Under the pieces are notes generated by a model. That model was not told the DNA's origin. It searched no databases and saw nothing but the letters and a program-made list of their open reading frames with translations. Shown here piece by piece: positions 1 through 11,282 of a DNA stretch of 64,000 nucleotides. Position numbers and translations under genes: made by a program. The first letter of the stretch is position 1. Every line of letters starts with the position of its first letter. Source of the DNA: Cryptomeria japonica (taxonomy: Eukaryota; Streptophyta; Pinopsida; Cupressales; Cupressaceae); the NCBI RefSeq assembly GCF_030272615.1, contig NC_081406.1, positions 167,135,521 to 167,199,520 of the forward strand. Reading direction: 5' to 3'.

Positions 1-986
1 AACAGTTGGTAAGTTGGAAAACTGTGCGCTCTCTTCATGTTGTTCAACAAAAATAGGTAGTTGTTCAAACAGAGAGACCATTTCTTCCTCCTCACATATA
101 TTATGATCATTTTCGGCTGGGGAAGCGATACAAACAGCAGCAACTTCTTGCTGACTTTTCTGGTTTTGGACTGGCATATTTGGGATAACTTTGCTAAGGT
201 TTGGCATTTTAAAATTAGGATGCTTAGTCCAAGAAGGCTGCCATAGCTGCTCAGCACTTTGATTATTTGGTTCAAACTCTTGATATGACTGAGAATAAGG
301 ATTAATGAATTGGTTTGGTTGACTTTGCTCATTCATGGGCTCATGTAGGGGTTGTTCTTTATCATTTGTAGGACCATTACCCTTATAACATGGAATATCA
401 AACCTAGAAGATTTACTTGGAGACTGAGTAGAAACATCTAACCTGAAACTTGGAATTTTAAACTTGGGAACCTCTTCATTCAAAGAATGATTCATCCTTA
501 CAAGAAAAGTTGAACTAAAACTAGGAACACAAGGAGTTGCCTGGGTCTCATACCTTTGAACCTGTGCAAGCAAGGGCTTTAATTGTTCTTCTTTGGCTGC
601 AACTTGTTTAGCAAGGAGTTCTTGCTCATACCTTTGAGCCTCTACCCCCTGTTGACGAATATAAGCTTGATCAACAAGCTCCTCTTGCTGCATGTTATAC
701 TCCTGCTCTCTATCAATAGCTGCCCACTGCTCTTGAAAACTTGACAGTATGCCTTTTATGCTTATATTCTCCACATGCTGGGACTGATTATGAGAAATTT
801 CATGATGGCCTGGAACAAAATGACTTTCTGGCAAACATGTGAAGGATGTTGATAACTGGCTGTAGCAAATGTATTTGGGTTAAAACCAGTAGCATAGCTG
901 TTTTGACATGGCTGATAAGGAGATACATAAGCAACATTCTCATGGAATGGAGAATGATAATACATGCTTTCATAAGGACAAGACAT
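1..986 (-). pseudogene. Partial gag-like frame of a Ty3-type retroelement, running off the left edge
   Basis: On the minus strand an ATG at 986 opens a Tyr/Pro/Asn-rich frame. If one frameshift near 838 is allowed, the reading continues without a stop to position 1, so the 3' end lies outside the window. The product is Gln/Glu-rich in the middle (a stretch of QQEELVDQ and QRYEQELLAKQ type, probably coiled coil) and Pro/Ser/Asn-rich afterwards. No zinc knuckle, protease or other catalytic motif is visible. About 230 bases upstream lies a leader-like motif typical of plant Ty3 elements, which is why I place it as a gag or gag-adjacent frame. A degenerate host gene is possible. The frameshift argues for decay. 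Confidence 0.45.
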
Positions 987-1214
987 ATCAGAGTATGTCT
1001 ATAAGCTGGAAGAACTTTGCAATATTGTAAAACCAAAAGTGACAAGGTCTGATTTTTCTACATACCAGCACTTAATCTGCCTAAAACCAGTAGACCAACC
1101 TTCCAGAGTCGCCAAGTGTGTGCTAAAAATTGCCTCCAAAGGCAGAAAACACTGCTGTACACACCAAACAGCAGTAATGCATATTACAAAAGAAACTGAG
1201 AATCAGCTCTCAAT

Positions 1215-1234
1215 CCCATCGGGCGTGCCAAAAA
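1215..1234 (-). other. Ty3-like leader / primer-binding region
   Basis: On the minus strand this reads TTTTTGGCACGCCCGATGGG, which resembles the TTTGGCACGCCCGGTGGGAC-like leader found just inside the 5' LTR of some plant Ty3 elements. A minus-strand TTGGCGACTCTGG motif lies about 130 bases further on. The sequence right of it (about 1,250-1,690) would then be the 5' LTR, but I could not find its outer end. Matched from memory of the family, so moderate to low confidence. Confidence 0.35.
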
Positions 1235-1796
1235 CTGTTATCAATGAAGCCTGCACCCTCTGCTAAAGTTGTGAACTTCAGTTGCCTATTGAAACATGCA
1301 GGAAAAAGGAGCACTGAGGACCTGGGAAGCAAGGAGGAGCAGGACGACACCAGCGGATTTATGGATCAGCCAACAAGCAATAGTCATTCAGGCAATGACT
1401 GGTCACCCCCTAGACATGCATTTTTAGTATTTACTCATTCATGTATAATTTAGCTTTCATGTGCATCATGCATATTGAATGAACATGGTCAGTCTCACGC
1501 CTTATTGTGTGAGACATGCATTCTATCATTTTAATGAAGATTACATTCTTTCCGAAAGACTTGCCTAATCTTTCTATGCTTCGTACATTTATATCAATGA
1601 AATGCTTTTACTTTGCAATCTTTGCTTTCTGCATTCTTTTGAGGTTATTTCATTTGCAATGAAATACAACATAGAGAGGCCATTAAATACCACTTGCTCA
1701 AAAACTTAGTGGCTCTACCTAATTGAGCCTGTAGGTGAAAATCTGGTAACACTTCCCTAGCTAAGAGGGAGCGTTGAAACATGATAGCTTCGTTAA

Positions 1797-1847
1797 GATA
1801 AATGATTGAATGAGAGATAAATGAAGTCTCTCATTCAATCATCTATC
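1797..1847. repeat. Inverted repeat, 21-nt arms
   Basis: Arms 1797-1817 and 1827-1847 pair with one mismatch around a 9-nt loop. The core is ATTGAATGAGAGA against TCTCTCATTCAAT. The same hairpin occurs with perfect arms at 9918-9969. Confidence 0.9.
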
Positions 1848-2237
1848 TCATCGATGAATAATGATAGACTTCATTTACATATATCCTTTGTAATCTTCAT
1901 TCAGATTTCTTGTAATTACAAATACATTTCATGATCGGTCTAAATATACCGATATGTATTTTCTCGAATGATCGAGCACATGTTCATATAGATATACTTC
2001 TGCTTAATTACCATTCACGATCATGAAGAGATCGTATTAGACTTGATCGGGTTATCGTGTATAATAACCATGCAATAATGTCAATACTCCTAACATCTTG
2101 ATTGGTATCGGGTTGGATAACAAAAGGTATTTAAGCACCAATTAGTATCGAGCATTATCTGTATTAAACTGATTGGTATTTGTTATGAGCTAACACCAAT
2201 TCATATCGGTATGATCATATTTGTTATCAAGAAGCAC

Positions 2238-2303
2238 GATCAAGTGTTACCTTGATTGGCCATGTCTAAAACAAGACATGTCCAATCAAGTTAACACTTG
2301 ATC
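2238..2303. repeat. Inverted repeat, 30-nt arms
   Basis: Arms 2238-2267 and 2274-2303 pair with two mismatches around a 6-nt loop and carry GATCAAGTGTTA and TTGATTGG. A homologous palindrome lies at 9414-9463 in the opposite-facing copy. Confidence 0.9.
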
Positions 2304-2480
2304 AAACAATATCATCATATATATGCCAATCGATGGATGAGTGATAAGATATCGAAATTTATTAATGTTCTATCACAGCCACTTGCACAAAAGAAAGTAT
2401 AATCAGCAATATTCAGTGAAGCAATATATATACAATTAGAACTTAAAGACAAATAATTATACCTTTGAGCATTTGAACAT

Positions 2481-3833
2481 AGATTTGAATACATTTACAA
2501 ATTTGGATTCCCTATTCATCCATCTTATGGGAATGACTTCTCCTATCACTAATGGATTTGTTTCCTCCTAAGGGGAGAAATGTTGTTCGCAAGAAGTGGA
2601 TCTTGATCTGTCTTCAGGCTTTCATCTTTGGCACAAGAGCTACTTCTCTATGGGGTGATTCCTATCCTTATTTCTCTCTCCTATTGAGAGGACAATTATT
2701 TTTAGTATAAAATATAAAACAAAATTATACAATAAGCTACACGTATTATAAATTATGAAAATATAACAATAAATTAAATAGTTTACTAACAATCAACATA
2801 AAAAATAAATTAAAAAATATGAAGGAAAACATTAAAAGTACTTAACAATCGTTATTGTCTATAAAAGAGAATTCTTCTCAATCTCCTAAATTATAATTAA
2901 GCACGCCTCCATATCATGGATTTGAGATTCCCAATACAAGGGAAAACCACAACTAATTCAAGCAAAACAACTAAGTAGTATGTTTCTCAAAACAAAAACT
3001 ATACTAACATATTACCATCCTTCTCTCTAGTGGAGTAGAATTTTAAGTGTAATTCTACATGATACCCCTAAACCATTAACCAAAATCCTAACTGTGTTTG
3101 ATACCAATTAACTAAAATCTAGATAAAATTCCAATAGAAAGGAACAAAATAAACCTTCAACCACCCCTTTTTGGCATTTGACCACATATATTATAGAACA
3201 CAAAATGCAAGACTCAATATAAAAAACACTATAATTCAAACATTGCTTTGACCATGAGTCTTGCTTGGAGACACTAGAAAAACACAAATCCTCCCTAGAT
3301 AATAATTGTCTGCAAATATTTTGGAACATAAGGAGCTCGAATAAAAAATGAAAGAGCAATGCAGATGTCAACAGTTGTAAGGCCTATCAAGGTGGGTATA
3401 GATAGCATGGTGTTGGGAATCACAAAGAAAACAGGTTAAGTAACAACTAGGAAATTTTGACAAGATAGTTGGAAAGCAGAATGGGATTGTAAGAAGCCCG
3501 CAAGTAGAACAGATAATTAAAATTGTAGTGTACCAAGCTAATGGAATATTGGTAGATAGAATAATTTAGATCTTGCATGTCAAAGAAAAATTTATCTGAA
3601 AACCACCACCACTTAGGATTGCACAATTGCCTCAACACATCAACATTTGATAGAAAAAAGCATCAATCTTGGGAAAAAAGGAAAATCATATAAGAAATTT
3701 AATTCCTTTCCAAAATGCAACACCTCATATTCGGCCAACTTCAGAAGAGAGGATGAAATGACCCAAATGAGTACCCAATTTAGAAGAAAAACAACAAAAT
3801 TAGTTTGCATCTCTATCCAGTACAACTTCAATA
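2481..3833. other. AT-rich stretch without recognisable genes
   Basis: No frame here has a recognisable motif. At 3100-3110 the sequence TTTGATACCAA resembles a decayed minus-strand initiator-tRNA primer-binding site, so part of this may be old retroelement. It is also the left flank of the hAT insertion. Confidence 0.4.
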
Positions 3834-3851
3834 GTCATATGCAAAGAAACG

Positions 3852-3952
3852 AGACTCGGACTCGGCTCGGACTCGGCAAGGCCAAATCGGACTCGGACTC
3901 GGGACTCGGCGTCAGACTCGGCTCCAAACTCGGCTGGACTCGGGAAAGTGAA
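3852..3952. repeat. Left subterminal ACTCGG repeat cluster of the hAT element
   Basis: About a dozen ACTCGG-type hexamers, many directly adjacent, lie within about 100 bases of the left end. Similar clusters occur at the right end of the element, in the hAT copy near 45.3 kb and in the small element at 46,953-47,188. Confidence 0.85.
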
Positions 3953-4435
3953 AAACTCAAAAAATTTAGAGATACAATAACATCATAACATCATCAAACT
4001 TGGCTCATTTCATTACATAATACATACACAAGTATACATCTATGATCTATTACATAAGCATAAACGCAAATTGTAGCTGAAGGAAATAACAAACATAGAT
4101 ATATAAATATTGTCAAATGTATACAATATTACAAAACTCATGGAATAAAAAATCCATGTCATCATATGATCATCATCAAATGTTCCATACAAATAACAAA
4201 GGTAAATACATCTACAAGCCTATGGCACAGAGGAGTCTGCACCCTCCGGCCCCGACGTCGGCTCCGATGAAGGCCCCGGCCCCCTACGAAGGCGTCTAAG
4301 GTAGGTCATAGATGATTGGGCAGCCATAGCCGCTCCTCGTGACACCACGCCATGCTCACCAACATCAGGAACATCTGTGTCACTGTCACCATCTCTGTCA
4401 CTATCACCATCTGCCTCTGAATCTCCTCTCTCTGC

Positions 4436-7175
4436 TCATGCTCTCTGCTCCTCCTCTGCCATGGCTACAGCCTCAGCCTCTATATCTACCTGGTCGATCC
4501 AATCAGTGTCATCATCACTAAAGACAGCCACAGGATCTGTCTCAATGGCCCACTCTGCCTCAGGATCAACCTCATCTAGAATGATAGGAGAGATGTCAGC
4601 TAATGCATTCTTTCTCATTCTCAGGCGGAGGTTGTAGTGAACAAAGATAAGATCATTCATCTTCTCCACGGATAATCTATTGCGCCTCTTGGAGTGTATG
4701 TGCTCAAACATACTCCAATTGCGCTCACAACCAGATGCACTGCATGGTTGGCTCAAGATGCGAATGGCCAACTTCTGAAGATTTGGTGTCGTTGGGCCAA
4801 AAAAGTTCCACCAATTATCTGAGTTTGAAATGAGAAAAATAAATAAAATCAGTCTCTCATAAACTCATTTAACAATATACAATAAAACTAAAATTAAGCC
4901 TTACAATTTATTTTTACCTGGCATCATAGTTGTCCTACTTTCTTTGGCGATAGGACGAGAAAAGGTCTCCCCTTGTGCATTTGAGAACAACTGTAGCTCT
5001 CGCATAAGATCTGTCTGAGTACAACCAACAGGTGCCATCTTCTCCATGACTGAGTATAGCCCATCAAGGACCTCCGCATCAGCCCTAAAAGTAGGGCTAA
5101 AATGGAATGCCGGATTCAAATAATAGGCTGCTGCATGGATGGGCCTATGAAGCTGATGATGCCATCTCTTATCAATGATCTGCCAAATGGGACCATACTT
5201 GCTCTCATCTCCTGCATAGATAGATTTGATGCCCTCTTTCGCCCTATCCATGCCCTCATATATGTAGCCCATTGCGGGCTTTTCTCCATCCGCAACTCGC
5301 AACAAAACCACCAAGGGCTTAACAAACTGTAAAATTGAAAATATTGTGTAATTTAAAACATAAGCAAATAAGAGAATATGATGAATAAGTTATAAAACAA
5401 AAAGTTAAATAAAAATTGTAGAATTTATAAAAAAATTACCTTCACTATCTCATCACAAGGGCTCCAAAAGCCTCGCTCATCAAAAATGCAGTCTGCCATA
5501 TCTTTTCCTGCTGGGGTGGCAGCATAGGATGAGGAAGACCACTCCTCACCAACAATCATACGTCTCAAGGCCATCTTACAACGAAGCATGGACTGCAATG
5601 TGATGAAGTTTGTGGCAAATCTTGTGATTCCTGGACGAGCTAACTCCTTATGCTCTGTGTATTGTCTCATAAGAGCCAACACCCATGAATGATTATATAC
5701 AAATTTGCACACATTTCTTGCCTTTTCTACACATGTCTTGACCCATGGAAGTTTTCCAATATCCTCTAACATGAGGTCAATGCAATGGGCGGCACATGGA
5801 GTCCAAACTATAGATGGGTGCCTCTCCATCAATAGTCTGCCTGCAACAACATAATTTGTTGCATTGTAATTAATGAGGTTACAAAATAGAAATTAATTTG
5901 CAAACAAAATTAGTTTGTAATCAAAAGTTTACCTGCAGCAACATAATTTGGTGCATTGTCAGTCACCACCTGTACCACGTTCTCTTCACCCACCTCATTA
6001 ATCACCTCCTCTATCTGCTCACATAGGTAGGTGGCATTCTTGCAATGGGCGGAGGCATCAATAGACTTGATGAAAACGGTGCCCCCTGAAATAAAAAAAT
6101 AAAGCAAGATCAATGATCATTCAATAAATCATTAAATGAAAAATAAAAAATTAATGCCTAAATGAAACTAAAATTAATCAATCACCTGTGGAAGAAACAA
6201 GAAAATTAAGGAGAGTTCTATTTCTCCTGTCTGTCCAACCATCAGTCATGATGGTGCAACCTTTAGTGCTCCATATTTGGCGTTGATCACCCAATTCTTT
6301 CTTCACATCATTCACCAATTCAGTCAAAATGGGTCCGCTCAAATCAATCTCAGAAGGGGCTTTGAACCCCGCCCCACAAATGGTAAGGGCATCAACCATT
6401 TCTTGCCAATAAGGTGACCTGTCACAAATAATTTTAATGAGATAAGTATGTACTATGTATAATGAACTATATACAACAAAAATTAATACGAACAATCAAA
6501 TTATAAAAATTAAAACAATCAAACATAAAACATTTACCTGGCTGTGAAGAATGGAATACTGCCATAGATCCAAAATCTGCCAACTGCCATTTTAGCAGCA
6601 TCATGGACCTCCTTGTTCCAACCCATGCTCTCAAGTGACTGTTGGGACCCAGGAGTAGTGCGAGGTGCAAAAAAGGTATCCAACCTAGATTTACGAATCC
6701 TAGGTCCAATGCTAACATTCCCACTACCACTGCCAGTGCTAGGAACATGAGAAGGGGCAGAGGCACTGGCACTAGCACTGGCACTTATAGAAGCAGAACC
6801 GGAAGCATGAGTAGTAGCAAAATGAGTGGGACGATATGAAGGTAAGGAAGAAGGCCCTCCAACACAACCTAATTGTGTCCTTGTTCCTAAAGGTGCATGT
6901 CTCCCAATGACTGTGAGATCCTCTTTTTCTTTCCTTTTCCTTTCAATTTCTTCAACCATTACATAGCAATCACGTACGGCCTCAGTGACTGCTTTTGTGC
7001 ATGGGTCGGCATCATGCCCACGCACACCAGCAATATGGTATTTCAATCTATATATGCCTCCATGGAATATTGTTTTGCAAAATATACACTTTGTTTGCCC
7101 TTTTCTTTGCCCTGGAAAATCCTCATGATATTTCCAAGCAGGGTCCTTTCTAATGGGAGGTCTAGAAGAGGACAT
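4436..7175 (-). CDS. hAT-family transposase, six exons, 738 aa
   Basis: Joined exons on the minus strand: 7175-6538, 6418-6186, 6085-5933, 5840-5440, 5326-4918, 4818-4436. Every junction has GT-AG, all phases agree, and the sum (2,217 nt) is an open frame from ATG to TGA. Residues 14-59 form a BED-type zinc finger (C30, C33, H47 and following). A DUF659 region follows, with D272 in MTDGWT and D333 in VTDNAPNY. The conserved CAAHCIDLMLEDI motif lies in exon 4. Exon 6 holds the C-terminal dimerisation domain with E643 in CERNWS. These match the DDE triad of hAT enzymes. The C-terminus is acidic. Expected to act in the nucleus to cut and reinsert the element. A 5' UTR intron (7525-7224) with plausible splice sites may exist. 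The ATG was chosen because it directly precedes the BED finger. Confidence 0.92.
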
Positions 7176-7744
7176 TGTATGATTGTTTTGTGAAACTTGA
7201 GGCAAATAAGAATGTGAAGGTTGCTGCAATAAAACATTACAAATGCAAAAATAAATTAAGACATTCATTCTATGTTGTGCATTCATAATTTCATTCTCAT
7301 TGAACATTTTTTTCAAAAAAGCTAAAGTAGGGTTTGCAATTTTTTTTTTTTAAATTGTAGGGTTTGTCAAACCCTACTTTAAAAAAAATAAAATTACAAA
7401 CCCTGGGCCTACATAGTAACATAGAAAAGATTTTGGAATAAAATGTAAAACTTTCAAAAACAAAAGAATAGAAAAATGAATTTTTGCATATAAGAAACAA
7501 AAAAATCTCAAAAAAACAATGTTACCTCTTAGAACTCTTGAAGAAAATTGAAGAAATTGAAGAAATCTTCCTTGCTGGTTTTTCTTCAATGCACCCTTGT
7601 TATTCTTTTTATCTCACTTTACTCCTCCTATTTTTGCAAATGAATGAAATGAAAGTCACTTTTAGGTATAAAACAAAAATAACACAAAAAAAAAAAGTCA
7701 AAAAAACCATTTAAAATTGTTTTTTTTTTAACTTATCATTCACT

Positions 7745-7912
7745 TCGCCGCCGGCCGAGTCCCAGGCACGGGACTCGGCCAAACTCGCCAAACTCGCCAA
7801 ACTCGGCGAGTCTGGCGAGTCTAGCTCCTGGACTCGGCAGAGTCCGAGTCCGAGTCCCCAGGACTCGGCGAGGGTGACTCGCATTCGGACTCGCCGAGTC
7901 CAGGCGAGTTTA
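7745..7912. repeat. Right subterminal CGAGT/ACTCG repeat cluster of the hAT element
   Basis: Dense ACTCGG, ACTCGCC and CGAGTC motifs in both orientations lie just inside the right terminus. The sequence is GC- and CpG-rich and stands out against AT-rich surroundings. The promoter side of the transposase gene faces this cluster. Confidence 0.85.
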
Positions 7913-7939
7913 GGCGATTTTAGTTTCTCTGGTCATATG

Positions 7940-9061
7940 GCAAGAAATAGCAGTTAAAATCAAACTCTTGCAACCCTAAAACAAGATAGGATGGTCAGAC
8001 TTTGGATCAAAGAAAAACATAGATGAAAAGTCAATAAAACTACACAACAAAATGTTCCAAGCCATCTACTCTAACCACATTTGACTAGAATGCAATTGAT
8101 TCATCTTTGAAGCCATAGGCACCTACATAAAGGTCTTATCAATCCTTATTTATTTGATCAGCAATCAATAGTTTCCATGGCATGTCATCCAAAGAGGATT
8201 TTTAATTCAATCCAAACAAGGACAATGTTGACAACACATGCTCTGATACCAAAATGATGACAACCCACTTCTAAAACAATGCAAGCTAACTCTGCTTGCA
8301 GGGGAGTCAGGAACTCAGAAAGGAGGACTGCAAATCATTTAGACAATCGATAAATAGACAACGAACACCAATATGCTCATTTTATTGAATGAGTATTACA
8401 ATCAATCGATAGTTATTTTTATTCAGATAACACAAACCAAAAACCAATTCACCCCATCCTCTCTCAATCTTTTCTAGCTCACTTTCTTCAAGAATCGCTA
8501 ACTCCCTTCTCCCGTTTTAGTTCTACCCGATTCTTCTCCTTCTAGAATTGACGTCTCTCCATTCCAAGAGTCTATCTCTCCTTCAAGAATCGATGACACC
8601 TTTCCTTTGTTTCCGTTCTATCTGATGACAAAAGCTACAACAATCCGTTTTGCCAGGCGAGTACCTCTTCCAACCTAATCGGTCTCCTCTTCTCTGTGAT
8701 TTTGATTTTCCTTTCTTTTTGGCTTGATTGCTTCCCACCAAGCGATGTACTTCCTCTTCAAAGGACTAACTACCCCAATCGACCCCGCCCTCCTTCATAA
8801 TGTCTCCTCTCTGCCTTCAAACCCCTCTACTCTTCCTTTTCTTCCTGTCTGCAGTTATTGTTCATTGTTGCGCATCATTTGTCCATTGCCCTTAACTGCC
8901 ACTAACAAAATCTAGAAAAAGGTAATAATTGGAGCTTGAGGGATCCAAGATCCTCCTCCACCAATCTTTCCCAAGGAGATTCCCCAAACATCAGTGACAT
9001 TAATGAGGGAAAACTTCCAATAGCAAACCAAGAATTGATCACAGAACAAAAACATAACTAA
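7940..9061 (-). mobile_element. Decayed Copia-like remnant with primer-binding site and LTR-like sequence
   Basis: On the minus strand 8251-8240 reads TGGTATCAGAGC, the initiator-methionine tRNA primer-binding site used by Copia elements. The 5' LTR of that element should therefore lie to the right, starting near TGATGACAACCC at 8254. Its outer end was not found. The body would lie to the left, where the hAT element has inserted. No intact frame is present. Confidence 0.45.
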
Positions 9062-9109
9062 GCAAACAAGTGAACCGATGCTCCTGCATCAAACAACCAA
9101 AGTAGAGTT
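9062..9109 (-). pseudogene. Copia protease motif remnant
   Basis: The minus strand encodes TLLWLFDAGASVHLFA, resembling the retropepsin active-site motif of Copia polyproteins (usually W-x-x-D-S-G-A-S-x-H). The Ser is replaced by Ala and a stop follows directly. Only this short motif is supported. Its orientation and position do not fit the primer-binding site at 8240 as one intact element. Confidence 0.4.
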
Positions 9110-9413
9110 CAGTGTGGGGAATGTAGGTTGTCTTGTTGGTTGCATAGGGCACAAACTGCAGCAATAGTGCATTCCCCAAAGTGTGTGGTCATCAATACCA
9201 GTTGGTCATTGTAGGTTGTGAAGTAGCCAAAGCTGTAAATGATGTTCAATTTACATTCAATATGCAAGTTCTATTCTATTAACTATTTTATTATTTCCTT
9301 AATGTATATATCTAACTATCTTCTTGTTTGTGGCAGGTGAGAGGAGCATTTAATGTTTTCTATGTCCTATCTCACGAATGCCCCTCAATATAAATATGTA
9401 ACAAATGAGGCAC

Positions 9414-9463
9414 GGTCAAGCAATGCCTTGATCGGTCATGACCGATCAAGACATTACTTGATC
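9414..9463. repeat. Near-perfect palindrome, 25-nt arms, no loop
   Basis: Arms 9414-9438 and 9439-9463 pair with three mismatches. The central 24 bases around GGTCATGACC are perfectly self-complementary. Homologous to the hairpin at 2238-2303. Confidence 0.9.
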
Positions 9464-9917
9464 GTGGCTCTTTGTTTATACTAACCAAATGTATGTTCCA
9501 CGTTAATGCCAATCGGTGGGAGTAGTATTACAACCGATGTCTATCGGTGTTGTCTTAATGCTAACAGCTGATGGTTATCGGTGTGTTAGACTTAACAGCC
9601 GATAACTATCAGTGTACACTAACACACCGATAACTATCGGTGATCTTCATTATATTGCCACCCGATATCATATGCAACCCGATAATATATGCAGCCCGAT
9701 ATATTATATGCAACCCGTTATTTAATCAGTGTTTTCATTAATCATTTATTTAATATTATTTATGTTAATCGATATATATATAAATACAAGATTTAATAGA
9801 TCGATGAACATAACCAAAATATATAGTATGATTATCAATAGGTTGTTTATATGCAAATGTGGAATGGTTATTAAAGAGGAATTAATTGCTTGAAGGTTTT
9901 ATCATAGTTTTCGATAT

Positions 9918-9969
9918 GATAAATGATTGAATGAGAGACTTCATTTTATCTCTCATTCAATCATTTATC
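9918..9969. repeat. Perfect inverted repeat, 21-nt arms
   Basis: Arms 9918-9938 and 9949-9969 are exact reverse complements around a 10-nt loop. Counterpart of 1797-1847. Confidence 0.92.
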
Positions 9970-9992
9970 TTACCGAAGCTATCATGCGTTAA

Positions 9993-10992
9993 CAAAAGCA
10001 AGTGGCCTTAAATAGAGATCTAAAGAGCTAATTAGATCACTATGTTTTTTTCAATTTGCTAGTGATCATTAATTGTTATTGCACTTGATTTGTTAGTAAC
10101 AACATAGATAGTTGGGGTCCTTTAATCTCAATTTTCTATGAAATGCGAAGAAATTGAGAAAGTTGAGTTTCTTCTTTGCATGGAGATCAAAAGAGATAGA
10201 TTGAACAAAAAACCTTGGGTCAATTAGAAGTATTCTAACTTAATTGTTCAATGGTTTAATTTTATGGTTTTTAGCTCAATGTGTTATTTGACACAAAATA
10301 TGTTTTTTACATGAGTTTCCAATTGAATTTTATATACTACAGTCAACATCATGCCACAAATTGACCAAGCAATGAGAATCCTAAGACGAGATATATGTCC
10401 ATGTTAGAGAAGTTTCATTGCATTGTGATATAAAGGGTCTTCATATAATATTTTTTGCATATCTATGCATTTGACACTAAGAGAGAAAATCTATGCAAAA
10501 TTATGTATAGAGAAGGACTTGAGGTTGTGGAATGAATTGCATATGTAATAGTAGGAAGTCTACCAATGTGTATGTTCTTACCTAATTTTGTGGTGCAATT
10601 AGTAGGATATGTAATAATTGGAGATCTACCAATTATACAAGTTGTAGTTGTTGTCTCAATTATAGATGCAAAATAAATGATAATTACTTAAAATTATTTT
10701 GGAGAAGTGTTTGGCTTTGGTGATTGTGTTTTATCAAGTTAAAGTTGGATACAATTATGTTTATCAGTGACAATGTGTCATTAACTTGGTTGGGCATCAT
10801 GTATTTCATGCATTGTCATGATGGATGATGAGGGTTTTCATTGAGATGGGTATCTCCTTGTTTGTTGTTGAAAAATCTTTGATGGAGTCCACGAGCACAA
10901 TGGAGTTTAATAGTTCTAGCATTGTTGTGGGGTTCTTAGTCCAAGGCAGTTCACTAATTGTTGGCTTTTATTTACTCTTGTAAGCTATATGA
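9993..10992 (+). other. Probable decayed retroelement body, no intact frame
   Basis: No coding motif survives. I read it as the 3' body of the retroelement whose polypurine tract lies at 10,993-11,004, which is inference from position only. Confidence 0.3.
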
Positions 10993-11250
10993 AAAGTGGG
11001 AGAATGTTGGTATTAAGTACATGCACCTTGTGATTTCTAATATTTTGATTATTATTTAATTTACATTAATTGTGTGCTTGCATGGGTAGGGGCACCCCAC
11101 TTGAAGTGACATTGTGTCACTCACTGGGGATGGCGGACCAAGGCGGCAACGGGGGCGGTGTTGATAATAACATGTATTGATCTCAAATCAATATATAGAC
11201 AATATTTATCACTCCTTACTATTCAAACACATTAGGGTTTGGAGGAAGAA
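10993..11250 (+). mobile_element. Polypurine tract followed by LTR-like start
   Basis: AAAAGTGGGAGAA is followed at 11,005 by TGTTGGTATTAAG, the pattern of a polypurine tract and the 5' end of an LTR. I could not identify the LTR's far end or a partner copy, so this is tentative. Confidence 0.3.
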
Positions 11251-11282
11251 GAATGATAGGTCCGCCTGAAACCATCCCCGCA

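Larger units (their letters stand above)
1772..2480 (+). mobile_element. LTR-like sequence, copy 1, with two hairpins
   Basis: A purine-rich tract (AAGAGGGAGC, 1763-1772) precedes GTTGAAACATGATAGC, the usual arrangement of a polypurine tract followed by a 3' LTR. Inside are two inverted repeats: arms 1797-1817 and 1827-1847 (21 nt, one mismatch) and arms 2238-2267 and 2274-2303 (30 nt, two mismatches). A TATATAT stretch follows the second hairpin near 2313. The same two hairpins occur in the same order in the minus-strand sequence at 9,992-9,240, so this is a dispersed family. The left end is fairly clear. The right end is a guess. Confidence 0.45.
3834..7939 (-). mobile_element. Apparently complete hAT transposon with 8-bp target duplication
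   Basis: The element spans 3842-7931 (4,090 bp) and is flanked by perfect 8-bp direct repeats GTCATATG (3834-3841 and 7932-7939), the target-site length of hAT transposons. Its ends are short imperfect inverted repeats: CAAAGAAACGAGACTCGG on the left and CAGAGAAACTAAAATCG on the right, read inwards. Both subterminal regions are packed with ACTCGG/CGAGT motifs (3852-3952 and 7745-7912), which I infer are transposase-binding repeats. The only gene is a six-exon transposase on the minus strand. The perfect target duplication and stop-free transposase suggest a young, possibly autonomous insertion. Confidence 0.93.
9240..9992 (-). mobile_element. LTR-like sequence, copy 2, facing the opposite way to copy 1
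   Basis: Read on the minus strand from 9992 this starts GTTAACGCATGATAGCTTCGG, similar to copy 1 from 1773 onward. It then carries the same two hairpins in the same order (9969-9918, perfect 21-nt arms; 9463-9414, 25-nt arms). Between them CCGATA/TATCGG motifs recur many times (about 9,510-9,720). A TATTTATA-like box follows the second hairpin near 9390 on the minus strand. The left boundary is uncertain. Confidence 0.45.

Noticed and set aside
3647-3988. 113-codon plus-strand frame ending in a TRTRLGLGKAKSDSDSGLG-like tail
   Set aside because: Its tail is the translated ACTCGG repeat of the hAT end, and the frame crosses the target duplication into the element.
4117-4637. Plus-strand frames rich in His, Ser and Pro
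   Set aside because: Antisense of the acidic C-terminus of the hAT transposase and its downstream sequence.
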